A stretch of DNA of 64,000 nt, from the NCBI RefSeq assembly GCF_004379335.1, contig NZ_CP038013.1, positions 310,001 through 374,000 on the forward strand, written 5' to 3'. The first letter of the stretch is position 1. Each line of letters starts with the position of its first letter. Under the pieces are notes generated by a model. The model was not told where the DNA came from. It made no database searches and saw nothing but the letters and a program-made list of their open reading frames with translations. The translations under genes were made by a program, and so were the position numbers. The stretch is from Spiroplasma gladiatoris. Its GTDB lineage: Bacteria > Bacillota_I > Bacilli_A > Mycoplasmatales > Mycoplasmataceae. Shown piece after piece: positions 1 through 8,420 of this stretch.

Positions 1-375
1 GAAGTTTTTGAGTTTTTAGAAGAAAAATTAATAAGCTTAAATCTAGGAAATAAAGAATTTATTGAATCGATGAAATCAAGAGATAAAAAAGCAAGTGTTG
101 CTTTGGGAAATTATCTAGCTTTGCCACATTGCGAGTATGAATTTTCTAAAAAGATTAAAAAAAGTAATTTAATTATTATTAAACTAAAAGAAAAACTAAT
201 ATGAGATGGTAGTGAAATACTATTTGTAATCTGTTTAATATCAAGTAATGATGAACAGATGGATATATTAGCAAATATTGGAATTAGTTTTTCAGATGAT
301 GATGAAGTATTGAATTTATTTAATACCGTTAAAGATGCTAAACAAATAATTGAATTTATCGAAGAGGAGGATTAA
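1..375 (+). CDS. PTS mannitol/fructose-type EIIA, 3' part
   Basis: The reading frame is open from the window edge to TAA at 373-375, so the N-terminus is missing; 124 residues are visible. The segment around ALPHCEYEF (His at visible residue 43) matches the phosphorylated histidine of the mannitol/fructose EIIA family, which passes phosphate from HPr to the membrane EIIB/EIIC. One TGA is read as Trp in LIWDGSE. The next gene starts 4 nt after the stop, behind GAGGAGG, so the two are co-transcribed. The sugar is inferred from family resemblance; the EIIBC gene lies upstream of the window. Confidence 0.8.
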
Positions 376-378
376 AAA

Positions 379-1278
379 ATGAGTAGTATTGGAGTAATAG
401 GTTTAGGAAAAATGGGTTTAGGATTATTACAAAATTTAAATAGAAATAATCATAAAGCTATCGGATTTGACAATAACAAAAAAACTTTAGAACAAGTTAG
501 TAATATGAATTTAGAAGTTGTAGATTCTTTAAAAGAACTAGTTCAAAAATTACAAAAACCAAGAGTGGTAATTTCAATTATTACTGCAGGTAAGCCTACG
601 AGTGATGTTTTTAACGAAGTAGTTGATTTACTAGAACCAGGAGATTTCTTTGTTGATGCTGCAAACTCTTTTTATAAAGATTCAATAGCAAAATACCAAG
701 TAGCAAAAACAAAAAACATTAATTTTATTGATGCTGGAGTAAGTGGTGGCCCAAAAGGGGCTTTAAACGGTGCTTGTATAATGGCTGGAGGTGATAAAGT
801 TGAAGTCAATTACTTAAAAAGTATGTTTACAGATATATGTGTAGAAAATGGTTTTTTACACACTGGAGATGTGGGAAGTGGGCATTTTGCAAAAATGGTT
901 CACAATGGAATTGAATATGGAATGATGCAAGCGATTGCTGAAGGGTATAATGTATTAGAAAATTCTCAATTTAATTATAATTATAGTGAAATCTCAAAAT
1001 TGTGAAATAATGGTAGTGTTATTAGAAGCTGATTAGTTGAATTAATGATTGATGTTTTTAGCGAAGATCCTAAACTAGATAATTTTACAGATATAATGAA
1101 TATGAATGGTGAAGGACTTTGAACTTTAAATGAAGCATTGCAACAAGGAACTCCAGCCCCGGTAATTGCTTTATCTGTTATGATGCGTCAAGCCAGTTTA
1201 ATTGATAATAGTTTTTCTGGTAAAGTAGTTTCTGCACTACGTAATAAATTCGGTGGACATGAAGTTTCTAAAAAATAA
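379..1278 (+). CDS. gnd: 6-phosphogluconate dehydrogenase (short form)
   Basis: A 299-residue protein with an N-terminal NAD(P)-binding fold (IGVIGLGKMGLG, residues 4-15), the substrate loop DAGVSGGPKGA and the catalytic helix KMVHNGIEYGMMQ. This is the decarboxylating 6-phosphogluconate dehydrogenase/YqeC family in its roughly 300-residue form, and the reaction would give ribulose 5-phosphate. The related beta-hydroxyacid dehydrogenases are an alternative. It follows the PTS EIIA gene by 4 nt, where a mannitol operon would usually carry mtlD. In-frame TGA codons at 1003, 1030 and 1120 are Trp. A strong hairpin terminator follows. Confidence 0.82.
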
Positions 1279-1287
1279 TTTTTTGAG

Positions 1288-1317
1288 TAATCAATAATAT
1301 TATTGATTATTTTTTTG
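1288..1317 (+). terminator. Intrinsic terminator after gnd
   Basis: A perfect 11-bp inverted repeat (1288-1298 with 1299-1309) is followed by a T run. It closes the PTS/dehydrogenase unit. Confidence 0.85.
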
Positions 1318-1361
1318 ACTTCTATTATAAAATACTTGTATAAGAAAGATGGGTGAAAAAT

Positions 1362-1973
1362 ATGATAACACCAAATATTGAAAATAACATCAATGCTAAT
1401 GCAAATAAAAAACCACAAAGAAATGCTTTTGGAACATTTATTTGATACGCATCATTTATACTTTTATTACCTGTATTTTTACATATAGGTAACATCAACT
1501 CTTTAAGAAGAATAAATGTTAAAGTTAGTGAAGCTGAATCAGGAATTGATGTTCAACTAAAAAGAAGAAGAGATACATTATTAAAACTAATCGATGCAGT
1601 TAAAGGAAGTATTAAGTTTGAAAAAGAAGCATTAACAACAGTTACTGCAATGAGAACAGGTATGGGAATTGAAGGTATGATAAAAAGTCAAAAAGCAATG
1701 GATACTCTTCAAAAAGGCATAAATATCCAAATGGAAAATTATCCCGACTTAAAATCAACTCAAAGTATAAGAGAATTAATGAGTGCAGCAGCTGATATTG
1801 AAGAAGATATTGCAGCACAAAGAAGAATTTATAATCAAAATGTGGGGACTTTTAATCAAGAAATTCAAGTTTATCCAAAAAATCAAGCAGCTGCTGCTTT
1901 GAAATATGTAAGTAAGTACTTTTTTGAAATTACAGAAGCTGAAAGAGAAGATGTAGTTATTAATTTTGAATAA
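1362..1973 (+). CDS. LemA family protein 1
   Basis: A 203-residue protein with a hydrophilic Asn-rich N-terminus, one transmembrane segment (about residues 24-42) and a long helical domain typical of LemA (RRDTLLKLIDAVKGSIKFEK, then QMENYPDLKST). LemA proteins are anchored by one N-terminal segment; their function is unclear. The start at 1362 is chosen because it keeps the membrane segment, which is joined through a TGA Trp codon at 1443. A paralogue of exactly the same length follows. Confidence 0.8.
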
Positions 1974-2027
1974 AATTAATAACTTTTTTTATTTAGAATA
2001 TAATATTTGAAAGAAAGAACGATTATA

Positions 2028-2639
2028 ATGATAGCGCAAGATCAAGAACTAAATAATATAAATAATAATGCAAATCAACCAATTAAAGCTAGTTTTATAG
2101 GAATGGTTTTTTGAGTATTTTTATGATTTTTAATAATTCCATTAATTGTACACATTGCTTTATTGAATAAAATAAAAAAAGCAAAAGTAAAAACTCAAGA
2201 ACAAGAAGCTAATATTGATGTATATTTAAAACAACGAAGAGATTTACTTTTAAAATTAATAGAATCAGTTAAAGGAAGTATTAAATTTGAAAAAGAAATT
2301 TTAAATACTCTTACTGCAATGAGAACAGGTCAAGGACTTGATCAAATGCAAAAAAAAGCAACTATTTTAAATAGTATAAGTGAAAATATAAAAGTGCAAA
2401 TTGAAAACTATCCTAATTTAAAATCTACAAGTGCAATTAAGGATTTTATTATAGCAATCGAATCATTAGAAATGGAAATATCTAATGCAAGAGATAATTA
2501 TAATCAAGCAGTGAGTGAGTATAATCAAATATTATCTAGCTATCCATCAAATGTTGTTGCTAAATTTAATAAAGAAAAATATAGATCATTTTTTGAAGTA
2601 GCAGATTGAGATAGAGATGATATAGAAATTAATTTATAA
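2028..2639 (+). CDS. LemA family protein 2 (tandem paralogue)
   Basis: A 203-residue protein, the same length as the preceding LemA gene and alike in the core (KQRRDLLLKLIESVKGSIKF, TAMRTGQG, QIENYPNLKST). It has an N-terminal membrane segment at about residues 24-44 with two TGA Trp codons, and a third TGA Trp near the C-terminus (VADWDRDD). The RBS is AAAGAAAG before ATG 2028. The pair looks like an old tandem duplication. The role is unknown. Confidence 0.8.
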
Positions 2640-2661
2640 TACTATTATTAGGAGAAAAATT

Positions 2662-3543
2662 TTGAAAATACAAAAAACATTTAAAGACAATTTTCCAATC
2701 ATTTATATAGTAGGAACTCCTATTGGTAATATAAATGATTTTTCTTTTCGAGCAATAGATATTTTAAATAAAGTTGAAGTAATTTATTGTGAAGATACAA
2801 GAACTAGTCATGTTTTATTAAAAAACTATCAAATTCAAAATAATTTATCTTCTCTTCACAAATACAATGAAGTTTTTAAAAGTCAACAAATTGAAAATGA
2901 TCTAATTAATAATAAAAGCATAGCAATTATAAGTGATGCTGGAGTTCCTTGTATTTCTGACCCTGGTTCAAAACTTTTAAACTCACTTTTAGAAAAAGAA
3001 ATAAATTTTTCAATATCAGCAATTAACTGTGGTCCTGCTTACATACATGCCTTGGTAATGTCTGGTTTTGAAACTAAAAAAAACATCTTTATAGGATTTT
3101 TAGATAAAAGAATTGAAAATATTAAAGCAGAAATAGAAACTATATTTACAAATAATAAAGACACTGTTATATGCTTTTATGAATCAGTACACAGAATAGT
3201 AAATACAATAAATGTTTTAAAAAACATACTAGATAAAAATACAAAAATAGTAATAATTAGAGAAATAAGTAAAATTAACGAAGAGATAATTAGAGGAAAT
3301 ATTGAAGAAATATTTTTTTACATAAATAGCAAAGATTTTGTTCAAAAAGGGGAGTTTGTAGTTGTTATTGATAAAAATAGTTTTAAAAAAGCTGAAAAAT
3401 TAAATTCAAATGAATTGGTTACAAAAGTTAAAGAATTAATTAATGAAGGGATTTCAAAAAAAGAGGCTATTAAAATTATTGCAAAAAATCAAGGAGTAAA
3501 TAAGACAGATTTATACTCAATAATTCATAAAAAAAATAAATAA
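2662..3543 (+). CDS. rsmI: 16S rRNA (cytidine1402-2'-O)-methyltransferase
   Basis: A 293-residue SAM-dependent tetrapyrrole-methylase-fold protein. Family motifs visible are YIVGTPIGNINDFSFRA, EDTRTSHVLL, ISDAGVPCISDPG and FYESVHR. RsmI methylates the 2'-OH of C1402 in the ribosomal P site. The start is TTG 2662, 8 nt after an AGGAG box; no in-frame ATG fits the N-terminal beta strand. It begins 22 nt after lemA2. Confidence 0.93.
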   Translation: MKIQKTFKDNFPIIYIVGTPIGNINDFSFRAIDILNKVEVIYCEDTRTSHVLLKNYQIQNNLSSLHKYNEVFKSQQIENDLINNKSIAIISDAGVPCISDPGSKLLNSLLEKEINFSISAINCGPAYIHALVMSGFETKKNIFIGFLDKRIENIKAEIETIFTNNKDTVICFYESVHRIVNTINVLKNILDKNTKIVIIREISKINEEIIRGNIEEIFFYINSKDFVQKGEFVVVIDKNSFKKAEKLNSNELVTKVKELINEGISKKEAIKIIAKNQGVNKTDLYSIIHKKNK

Positions 3544-3581
3544 TTGTTAAATAATTGTTAAATAATTGTTAAATATTTGTT
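3538..3581. repeat. Four 11-bp direct repeats
   Basis: The unit AAATAATTGTT occurs three times exactly (3538-3548, 3549-3559, 3560-3570) and once with two changes (3571-3581). It starts over the rsmI stop codon and ends 21 nt before the RBS of the double-glycine peptide gene. The 11-bp period is close to one DNA helical turn. Confidence 0.9.
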
Positions 3582-3617
3582 TAATCTATCGATTTAATTA
3601 TTGGGAGGATATGCCAT

Positions 3618-3944
3618 ATGAGAGAATTAACAGAAGCCGAAAAACATGAAATAATAGGAGGTGCGGGAGTAACTGGAGCTTTATTTACAGGGATTTCAAG
3701 TATTATAAAAGGTATTGGAAGTTTTATTTCAGATTTAGTAAACACAGGAGTTACTGCTGGATTAGCATATAAATTTGCAGATAAAGCAAATGAATTTGAA
3801 TATAAAAACGGAAGTAGCTCTTTTAAGTTTAGCAATAAAGCATCTGTCACTGCTCAAAACGAGTTAGATAAAAAAGTGGCAGATGCTAAAGCTAAAGCTC
3901 AACAAGCAGCGCTACCTGTAGCGCCAACTGTCTCTTTTTACTAA
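3618..3944 (+). CDS. Double-glycine leader peptide, bacteriocin-like
   Basis: A 108-residue protein that begins MRELTEAEKHEIIGG. This fits the class II bacteriocin double-glycine leader (LT-x-x-E-x-x-x-I-x-GG, as in the pediocin leader), predicting cleavage after Gly15 by a C39-peptidase ABC transporter. The mature part begins with a Gly-rich hydrophobic stretch with GxxxG spacing (about residues 16-52), then a charged region and an Ala/Lys-rich tail. The RBS is GGGAGGA at 3603. It has its own terminator and sits alone behind direct repeats. No C39 peptidase domain, immunity gene or regulator is in the window. The bacteriocin role is inferred from the leader only. Confidence 0.6.
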   Translation: MRELTEAEKHEIIGGAGVTGALFTGISSIIKGIGSFISDLVNTGVTAGLAYKFADKANEFEYKNGSSSFKFSNKASVTAQNELDKKVADAKAKAQQAALPVAPTVSFY

Positions 3945-3953
3945 AAAACATTT

Positions 3954-3985
3954 AAAATACAAAGTCTAGGTTTTGTATTTTTTAA
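3954..3985 (+). terminator. Terminator after the leader-peptide gene
   Basis: AAAATACAAA (3954-3963) pairs with TTTGTATTTT (3972-3981) across an 8-nt loop and runs into a T tract. Confidence 0.8.
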
Positions 3986-4067
3986 TAATATTTTTTAAAT
4001 TTATCTGTCTTATTTTTAAATAAAATTAAATATTATTGATTTTTACTTATTAATTAGTATAAAATTA

Positions 4068-4145
4068 TCTAGGTTGCTAGTTTCAACCGCTCTTTTGTAT
4101 GTTATAAGAAGCTTAGCTCACATACAAGGCGAGTCTAGACTGGAG
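4068..4145 (+). promoter_or_regulatory. Ribosomal protein L21 leader
   Basis: A structured 5' untranslated region directly before rplU. TTGTATG (4095-4101) pairs with CATACAA (4120-4126), and the flanking CTAG-rich arms can pair around it. Position and shape match the L21 leader of Firmicutes, thought to let L21 control its own operon. A TATAAA box at 4058 could be the promoter -10. Confidence 0.7.
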
Positions 4146-4153
4146 GAATTTAA

Positions 4154-4675
4154 ATGTTCGCAATTATAAAAACAGGTGGAAAACAATTAACTGTTAAACC
4201 AGGAGATGAAATTTATATCGAAAAAATAAATATCGAAGAAGGAAATACTGTAACTTTTGATCAAGTACTTGCTACAGAATCAAAAATTGGTACTCCTTTA
4301 GTTGATGGTGTTGTTGTTGTAGGAACTGTTGTTAAACAAGGAAAAGAAAAAAAACTACGTGTAGTTAGATATCATCCTAAGAAAAATGTTAACAAAGTTT
4401 ATGGGCACAGACAACCTTTTACAAAGGTTAAAATCGATAGTATTTCAGAAAATGGCGTAGTTTCAAAACCAGCTGCACCAAAAGCTACAACTGATAAACC
4501 AGCTGCAACAAAAAAACCAGCTGCACCAAAAGCTACAACTGATAAACCAGCTGCAACAAAAAAACCAGCTGCACCAAAAGCTACAACTGATAAACCAGCT
4601 GCACCAAAAAAACCAGCTGCACCAAAAGCTACAACTGATAAACCAGCTTCAACAAAAAAACCTGAGGATAAATAG
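4154..4675 (+). CDS. rplU: 50S ribosomal protein L21 with repetitive tail
   Basis: Residues 1-103 are a normal bacterial L21 (MFAIIKTGGKQ at the start, VRYHPKKNVNKVYGHRQ near residues 71-87). Residues 105-168 are four head-to-tail copies of a 16-residue unit, KPAAPKATTDKPAATK, ending KPEDK. L21 is usually about 100 residues, so the basic Pro/Ala/Lys tail is an addition. First gene of rplU-prp-rpmA; its stop codon overlaps the prp start by one base. Confidence 0.95.
   Translation: MFAIIKTGGKQLTVKPGDEIYIEKINIEEGNTVTFDQVLATESKIGTPLVDGVVVVGTVVKQGKEKKLRVVRYHPKKNVNKVYGHRQPFTKVKIDSISENGVVSKPAAPKATTDKPAATKKPAAPKATTDKPAATKKPAAPKATTDKPAAPKKPAAPKATTDKPASTKKPEDK
4466..4657 (+). repeat. 4 x 48-bp tandem repeat within rplU
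   Basis: Four nearly identical 48-bp units encode the 16-residue repeat of the L21 tail. Changes are confined to the last codons of units 3 and 4. Copy number could vary by slippage without a frameshift, since 48 is a multiple of three. Confidence 0.92.
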
Positions 4676-4986
4676 TGATAGTAGCTAAATTTGACATTAA
4701 AGAAGACTTAATAAAAGAAGTGAAAGTTTATGGCCATTCTAATTCAAATGAATATGGTAAAGACTTGGTTTGTGCTGGAGTTACTGCTATTATGTCTGGG
4801 ACATTAAATGGTTTAGATCAAATCTATAAAAATAATGTAAATTTAATTGTTGAAGAAAATGAAATAAAAATAATTGTTCTTAAAAATACAAACGATTTAC
4901 AAAAAATATTAAGATTTTTATTAATTCAATTAGAAACTATATCAATACAATATCCAAATAATTTTAAAATAGAGGGGGTGCTTTAA
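4675..4986 (+). CDS. prp: Ribosomal-processing cysteine protease
   Basis: A 103-residue YsxB/Prp protein. The catalytic pair is visible as His21 in [13 protein letters not shown] and Cys33 in LVCAG. Prp removes the N-terminal extension of L27 in Firmicutes. It starts with GTG at 4675, overlapping the rplU stop by one base, and is followed immediately by its substrate gene rpmA. Confidence 0.9.
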   Translation: MIVAKFDIKEDLIKEVKVYGHSNSNEYGKDLVCAGVTAIMSGTLNGLDQIYKNNVNLIVEENEIKIIVLKNTNDLQKILRFLLIQLETISIQYPNNFKIEGVL

Positions 4987-4987
4987 A

Positions 4988-5278
4988 ATGCGTTTTTTAT
5001 TAGGTTTACAATATTTTGCTTCTAAAAAAGGGGTAGGTTCAACTAAAAATGGTAGAGATTCAGAATCAAAACGTTTAGGAGCTAAAAAAGCTGATGGACA
5101 ATTTGCTAATGCAGGATCAATTATTTTTAGACAAAGAGGAACAAAAATACATCCAGGAACAAATGTCGGACGTGGTGGAGATGACACTCTATTCGCTTTA
5201 GTTTCAGGAATCGTAAAATTTGAAAGATTTGGAAAAAATAGAACAAGAGCAATAGTTGTTCCACAACAAAGTAAATAA
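4988..5278 (+). CDS. rpmA: 50S ribosomal protein L27, Prp-cleaved form
   Basis: A 96-residue L27 with the Firmicutes-type N-terminal extension [15 protein letters not shown]. Prp cleavage near the F/A junction would expose the conserved ASKKG end that reaches the peptidyl transferase centre. The rest ([21 protein letters not shown]) is typical L27. The RBS is GAGGGGGTG. A terminator follows. Confidence 0.95.
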   Translation: MRFLLGLQYFASKKGVGSTKNGRDSESKRLGAKKADGQFANAGSIIFRQRGTKIHPGTNVGRGGDDTLFALVSGIVKFERFGKNRTRAIVVPQQSK

Positions 5279-5283
5279 TCATT

Positions 5284-5307
5284 AAACTTCTTTTAGAAGT
5301 TTTTTTT
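5284..5307 (+). terminator. Terminator after rpmA
   Basis: AAACTTCT (5284-5291) pairs with AGAAGTTT (5295-5302) and leads into a T run. Confidence 0.88.
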
Positions 5308-5358
5308 ATTTTTAATTTAATAAGTTTTATAATTTAAACAAAGTAAAAGGAGAATATT

Positions 5359-6708
5359 ATGAAAGTTAATATAGATGATTTATTAAATAATTATTTTACA
5401 CACGCACTAGAACATACGAAAAATATAATTGCTATTCCAAGTTATAGACGAAACACTGAAAAAGGTAGTGAATTGCACAATGACACAAAAGAAGTTTTAA
5501 AATATTGTATTAATCTGTGTAAAGACTGAGGTATGAAAACTTTTATATCAAAAGATTTTAAATATGGATATGCAGATTTTGGGAATAAAGATAAATTATT
5601 TGGAATTTTGTGTCACTTAGATGTAGTTCCTCCAGGAAATTTAAGTGAGTGAAACAATCCACCATTTGAACCAATAATTAAAGATGGAAAATTATATGGA
5701 AGAGGATCTTTTGATGATAAAGGTCCAACAATGATGAATTTATTCGCATTAAAGTATTTAATTGATAATAATTTTAATCCAGATTACACAATAAGATTTA
5801 TTTTTGGAACTAGTGAAGAAACAACTTGAGAATGTATGGAATCATATGTAGAAAATGAAAAACTATGTGATTTAGGCTATGTTCCTGACGGGCATTTTCC
5901 AGTAGTTTATGCAGAGAAATGAATTAGTGATGTTGATTTATATGGAGATTATAAATGCAACTTTGAAATTAAAGGTGGACAAGTTTATAATGCTGTTAAT
6001 GACTTAGTCTACTATAAAGGTCCTAATATAGAAAAAATAAAACTAGAACTTGAAAAAATTAATGTAAATAGTTACATTGAAAACGATAAATTATTTGTTA
6101 AGGGTAAATCAGCACACGGAAGTTTACCATTTAAAGGTGTATCTGCAAGTAACTCTTTATTGTATGTTTTAGATTTACTTGATTTCAAACATCCAATAAT
6201 TCAATTTGTTGCTAAAAATATATATTTTGACTATCAAATGAAAAATATTTTTGGTGACTTAAGTGATGAAACTGGTGAATTAACTTCATGTAATGGAATT
6301 ATTGATATAAATAATAAAAATTTCAAATATTGTTTAAATTTAAGAGTCCCATGTACAAGAGATTTGAATAGAGATATTAATCAAAAATTAGATATTTTTT
6401 TAAAACCAATTAATATAAATTATAAAGTTATTAAAACTGAAGACAGAGTGTTTTTCTCTCAAAATAGTGAGTTAGTTATAAAAATAATGGATGTTTATAA
6501 AGAAGTTACTGGCGATTTCAACGCTAAACCAATAGCAATTGGAGGAGGAACATTTGCCAAATCAATGCCAAACATAATTGCATTTGGAGCAGAATTTGAT
6601 TTAAATGATTCAACAATGCATGCAGATAACGAATATGTAAAAATTGATGATTTAAAAAAAATGATTGAAATTTATACAAAATCAATAATAAAATTAACAA
6701 AAATTTAA
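5359..6708 (+). CDS. pepV: M20 family dipeptidase (PepV-like)
   Basis: A 449-residue zinc peptidase. Metal and active-site motifs are visible in order: CHLDVVPPG, GRGSFDDKGP and GTSEETTWECM, with a second catalytic part near IAIGGGTFAKSMPN and a late His in STMHADNEY. PepV cleaves dipeptides in the cytoplasm, which suits a parasite fed by peptide import. The start at ATG 5359 lies 6 nt after AAAGGAG. Several TGA Trp codons fall in the first half. Confidence 0.9.
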
Positions 6709-6751
6709 CTCATATTTTTTGTGATATATTTATAAATGAAAGGAGGAAAAT

Positions 6752-7273
6752 ATGGAAAAAATCATACATAATAACTTACAACAATATATTGAAGAACATG
6801 CAAAAATGCAGTTTATTTGTTATAACTTAAGTCAAAATTGTAGTGATCTTGGTTATCCTGGGTTTACACATTTCTTTCAAGTTCAAGCACAAGATGAATT
6901 TGTACATCAAAGAAGAATAATGAATTATATGTCAGATAGAAATATTAGATTCATAGCTCCAAATGTACAAGTTGAAAATAAAAGCCATGCTGATATTGTT
7001 GAAATTTTAAAAGCTTATGTAGAATATCGTACTCATTTTGCAAATTTAACTGATGAATTTTCAAAAAACGCAAAAGAAGTTAATGATTATACTACTTTTA
7101 AATTCTATGAATGATTTGCAATTGATTTTTATGAAGAAATTTCAGAAACAAATGATTTAATTGATTGATTTAATATGAAAAACTCAAATCATTATGAAAT
7201 TGATAAAAAAGCATTAGAACGTGAAAATCCTGATACATTATCAGTTGTAGATCCATTCGCACCACACAATTAA
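6752..7273 (+). CDS. ftnA: Ferritin-like iron storage protein
   Basis: A 173-residue four-helix protein that aligns with bacterial FtnA. AQDEFVHQRR carries the Glu49/His52 pair of the ferroxidase centre, and helix D has WFAIDFYEEISE. Some ligands are not standard (Phe where many ferritins have Gln/Glu), so ferroxidase activity is uncertain. The RBS is AAAGGAGG. Two TGA Trp codons occur at 7113 and 7167. The stop codon abuts a long hairpin terminator. Confidence 0.85.
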
Positions 7274-7317
7274 AATATAATTAAGTATTTACTTTATTAT
7301 ATTTTTTTTTTTTTTTT
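7273..7317 (+). terminator. Terminator with a 16-T tail after ferritin
   Basis: AAATATAAT (7273-7281) pairs with ATTATATTT (7296-7304), and AAGTA pairs with TACTT inside it, giving a 14-bp hairpin with one mismatch. The T run from 7302 to 7317 is 16 bases. It overlaps the stop codon of the ferritin gene and the spacer of the next promoter. Confidence 0.85.
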
Positions 7318-7318
7318 G

Positions 7319-7324
7319 TATAAT
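7319..7324 (+). promoter_or_regulatory. Likely -10 box of rpsB
   Basis: A perfect TATAAT follows the 16-T run by one base. A -35 would fall at the end of the ferritin terminator stem (about 7296-7301, ATTATA), which is a poor match. Transcription would start near 7331 and give a leader of about 210 nt. Confidence 0.55.
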
Positions 7325-7330
7325 TTAATT

Positions 7331-7544
7331 TTTAAGTTTATAAAAATTGATTTGTATTTTATAAAGGACTTGATATTAACTTGCTTTTTATTTATACTCA
7401 TTATGTTGTATATAACTTTACTCTAAATATGCAATCACAATTGGGAATTTATTTACCTAGTGCCTATTATTTTAATTATTTATAGGTGGTAAGTTTTAGA
7501 ACCATTTGGAAGTTTAACGAATAAAAATAGAAGGCAGGATAAAA
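7331..7544 (+). promoter_or_regulatory. rpsB 5' leader, candidate S2 autoregulatory RNA
   Basis: A 210-nt untranslated stretch with no open frame of note. TTACC (7453-7457) pairs with GGTAA (7488-7492) around an inner stem, CCTAT (7463-7467) with ATAGG (7482-7486), separated by an asymmetric internal loop. The long leader before a ribosomal protein gene suggests feedback control by S2. This is inference; I cannot match it to a named family. Confidence 0.4.
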
Positions 7545-8408
7545 ATGGCAAAAGACTTAACAAGAGATCAGCTTTGAGATGCAGGTGCACATTTTGGTCA
7601 CCAAACAAAGCGTTGAAATCCTAAAATGAAACCATATATTTATGGAGAAAAAAATAAAAATCATGTTATTGATTTACAAAAAACTTTAAGAAAATTAGAG
7701 GATGTAAAAAAACTAGTTACATCAATTGGGACTAAAAAAGAAAAAATAATTTTTGTAGGAACAAAAAAAACTGCAAGAAACGCAGTTAAAGAAGCGGCTT
7801 TAAGAAGTGGAAACTTCTTTGTAAACTCTAGATGATTGGGTGGAACATTAACAAATATGAAAACTATTTCATTGAGAATTAAAGCTCTATGAGATATTGA
7901 AAATGAAGAAAAAACTGGGAAAATTAATTTAAGACCAAAAAAAGAACAAATTTTAATAAAAAAAGAAAAAGCTAAATTAGAAAAAACTTTAGGTGGAATC
8001 AAACAAATGCACAAACTACCTGCTGCAATGTTTGTAATTGATCCTAAAAATGATGAAATTGCAGTTAAAGAAGCAAGAAAATTAAGAATTCCAATTATTG
8101 GAATTTGTGATACAAATGTTGATCCAGACTTAGTGGATTTTGTAATTCCTGCAAATGACGATATTCAAGAATCAATCAACATAATTATTAATTATGTTGT
8201 TGATGTATATGGTGATGCAGCTGGATTAAAATTACAACCAAGTAGTTTAAAAGTTGTTGCTCAAAAAAGAGAAGAAAATCAACAAAATCAAAGATATGGT
8301 GATTCAAGACCTCAAAGAAGATTTGATGATGATCATGATGCATCAAAAAAAGCAGCAGCATTAGAAGATTCTAAAAAATCTGAAGCTTCAAAAAAAGAAA
8401 GTGAATAA
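7545..8408 (+). CDS. rpsB: 30S ribosomal protein S2
   Basis: A 287-residue S2 starting MAKDLTRDQLWDAGAHFGHQ, with further signatures SRWLGGTLTN and PIIGICDTNVDPD. The C-terminal 50 residues are a low-complexity charged tail (QNQRYGDSRPQRRFDDDHD, then a Lys/Ser/Glu stretch), longer than the family core. Trp codons are TGA. The start ATG follows GGCAGGA. The usual partner tsf is 12 nt downstream. Confidence 0.96.
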
Positions 8409-8420
8409 GGAGGTAAATTT

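Noticed and set aside
1003-1120. In-frame TGA codons that break many genes in a standard-code reading
   Set aside because: They fall at conserved tryptophan positions throughout the window and homology continues past them, so TGA is Trp and these are not nonsense mutations.
1188-1418. Minus-strand frames over gnd and several other genes
   Set aside because: They are shadows of conserved plus-strand genes, with no RBS or homology.
3538-3581. CRISPR array
   Set aside because: The repeats are 11 bp and directly adjacent, without unique spacers, and no cas genes are in the window.
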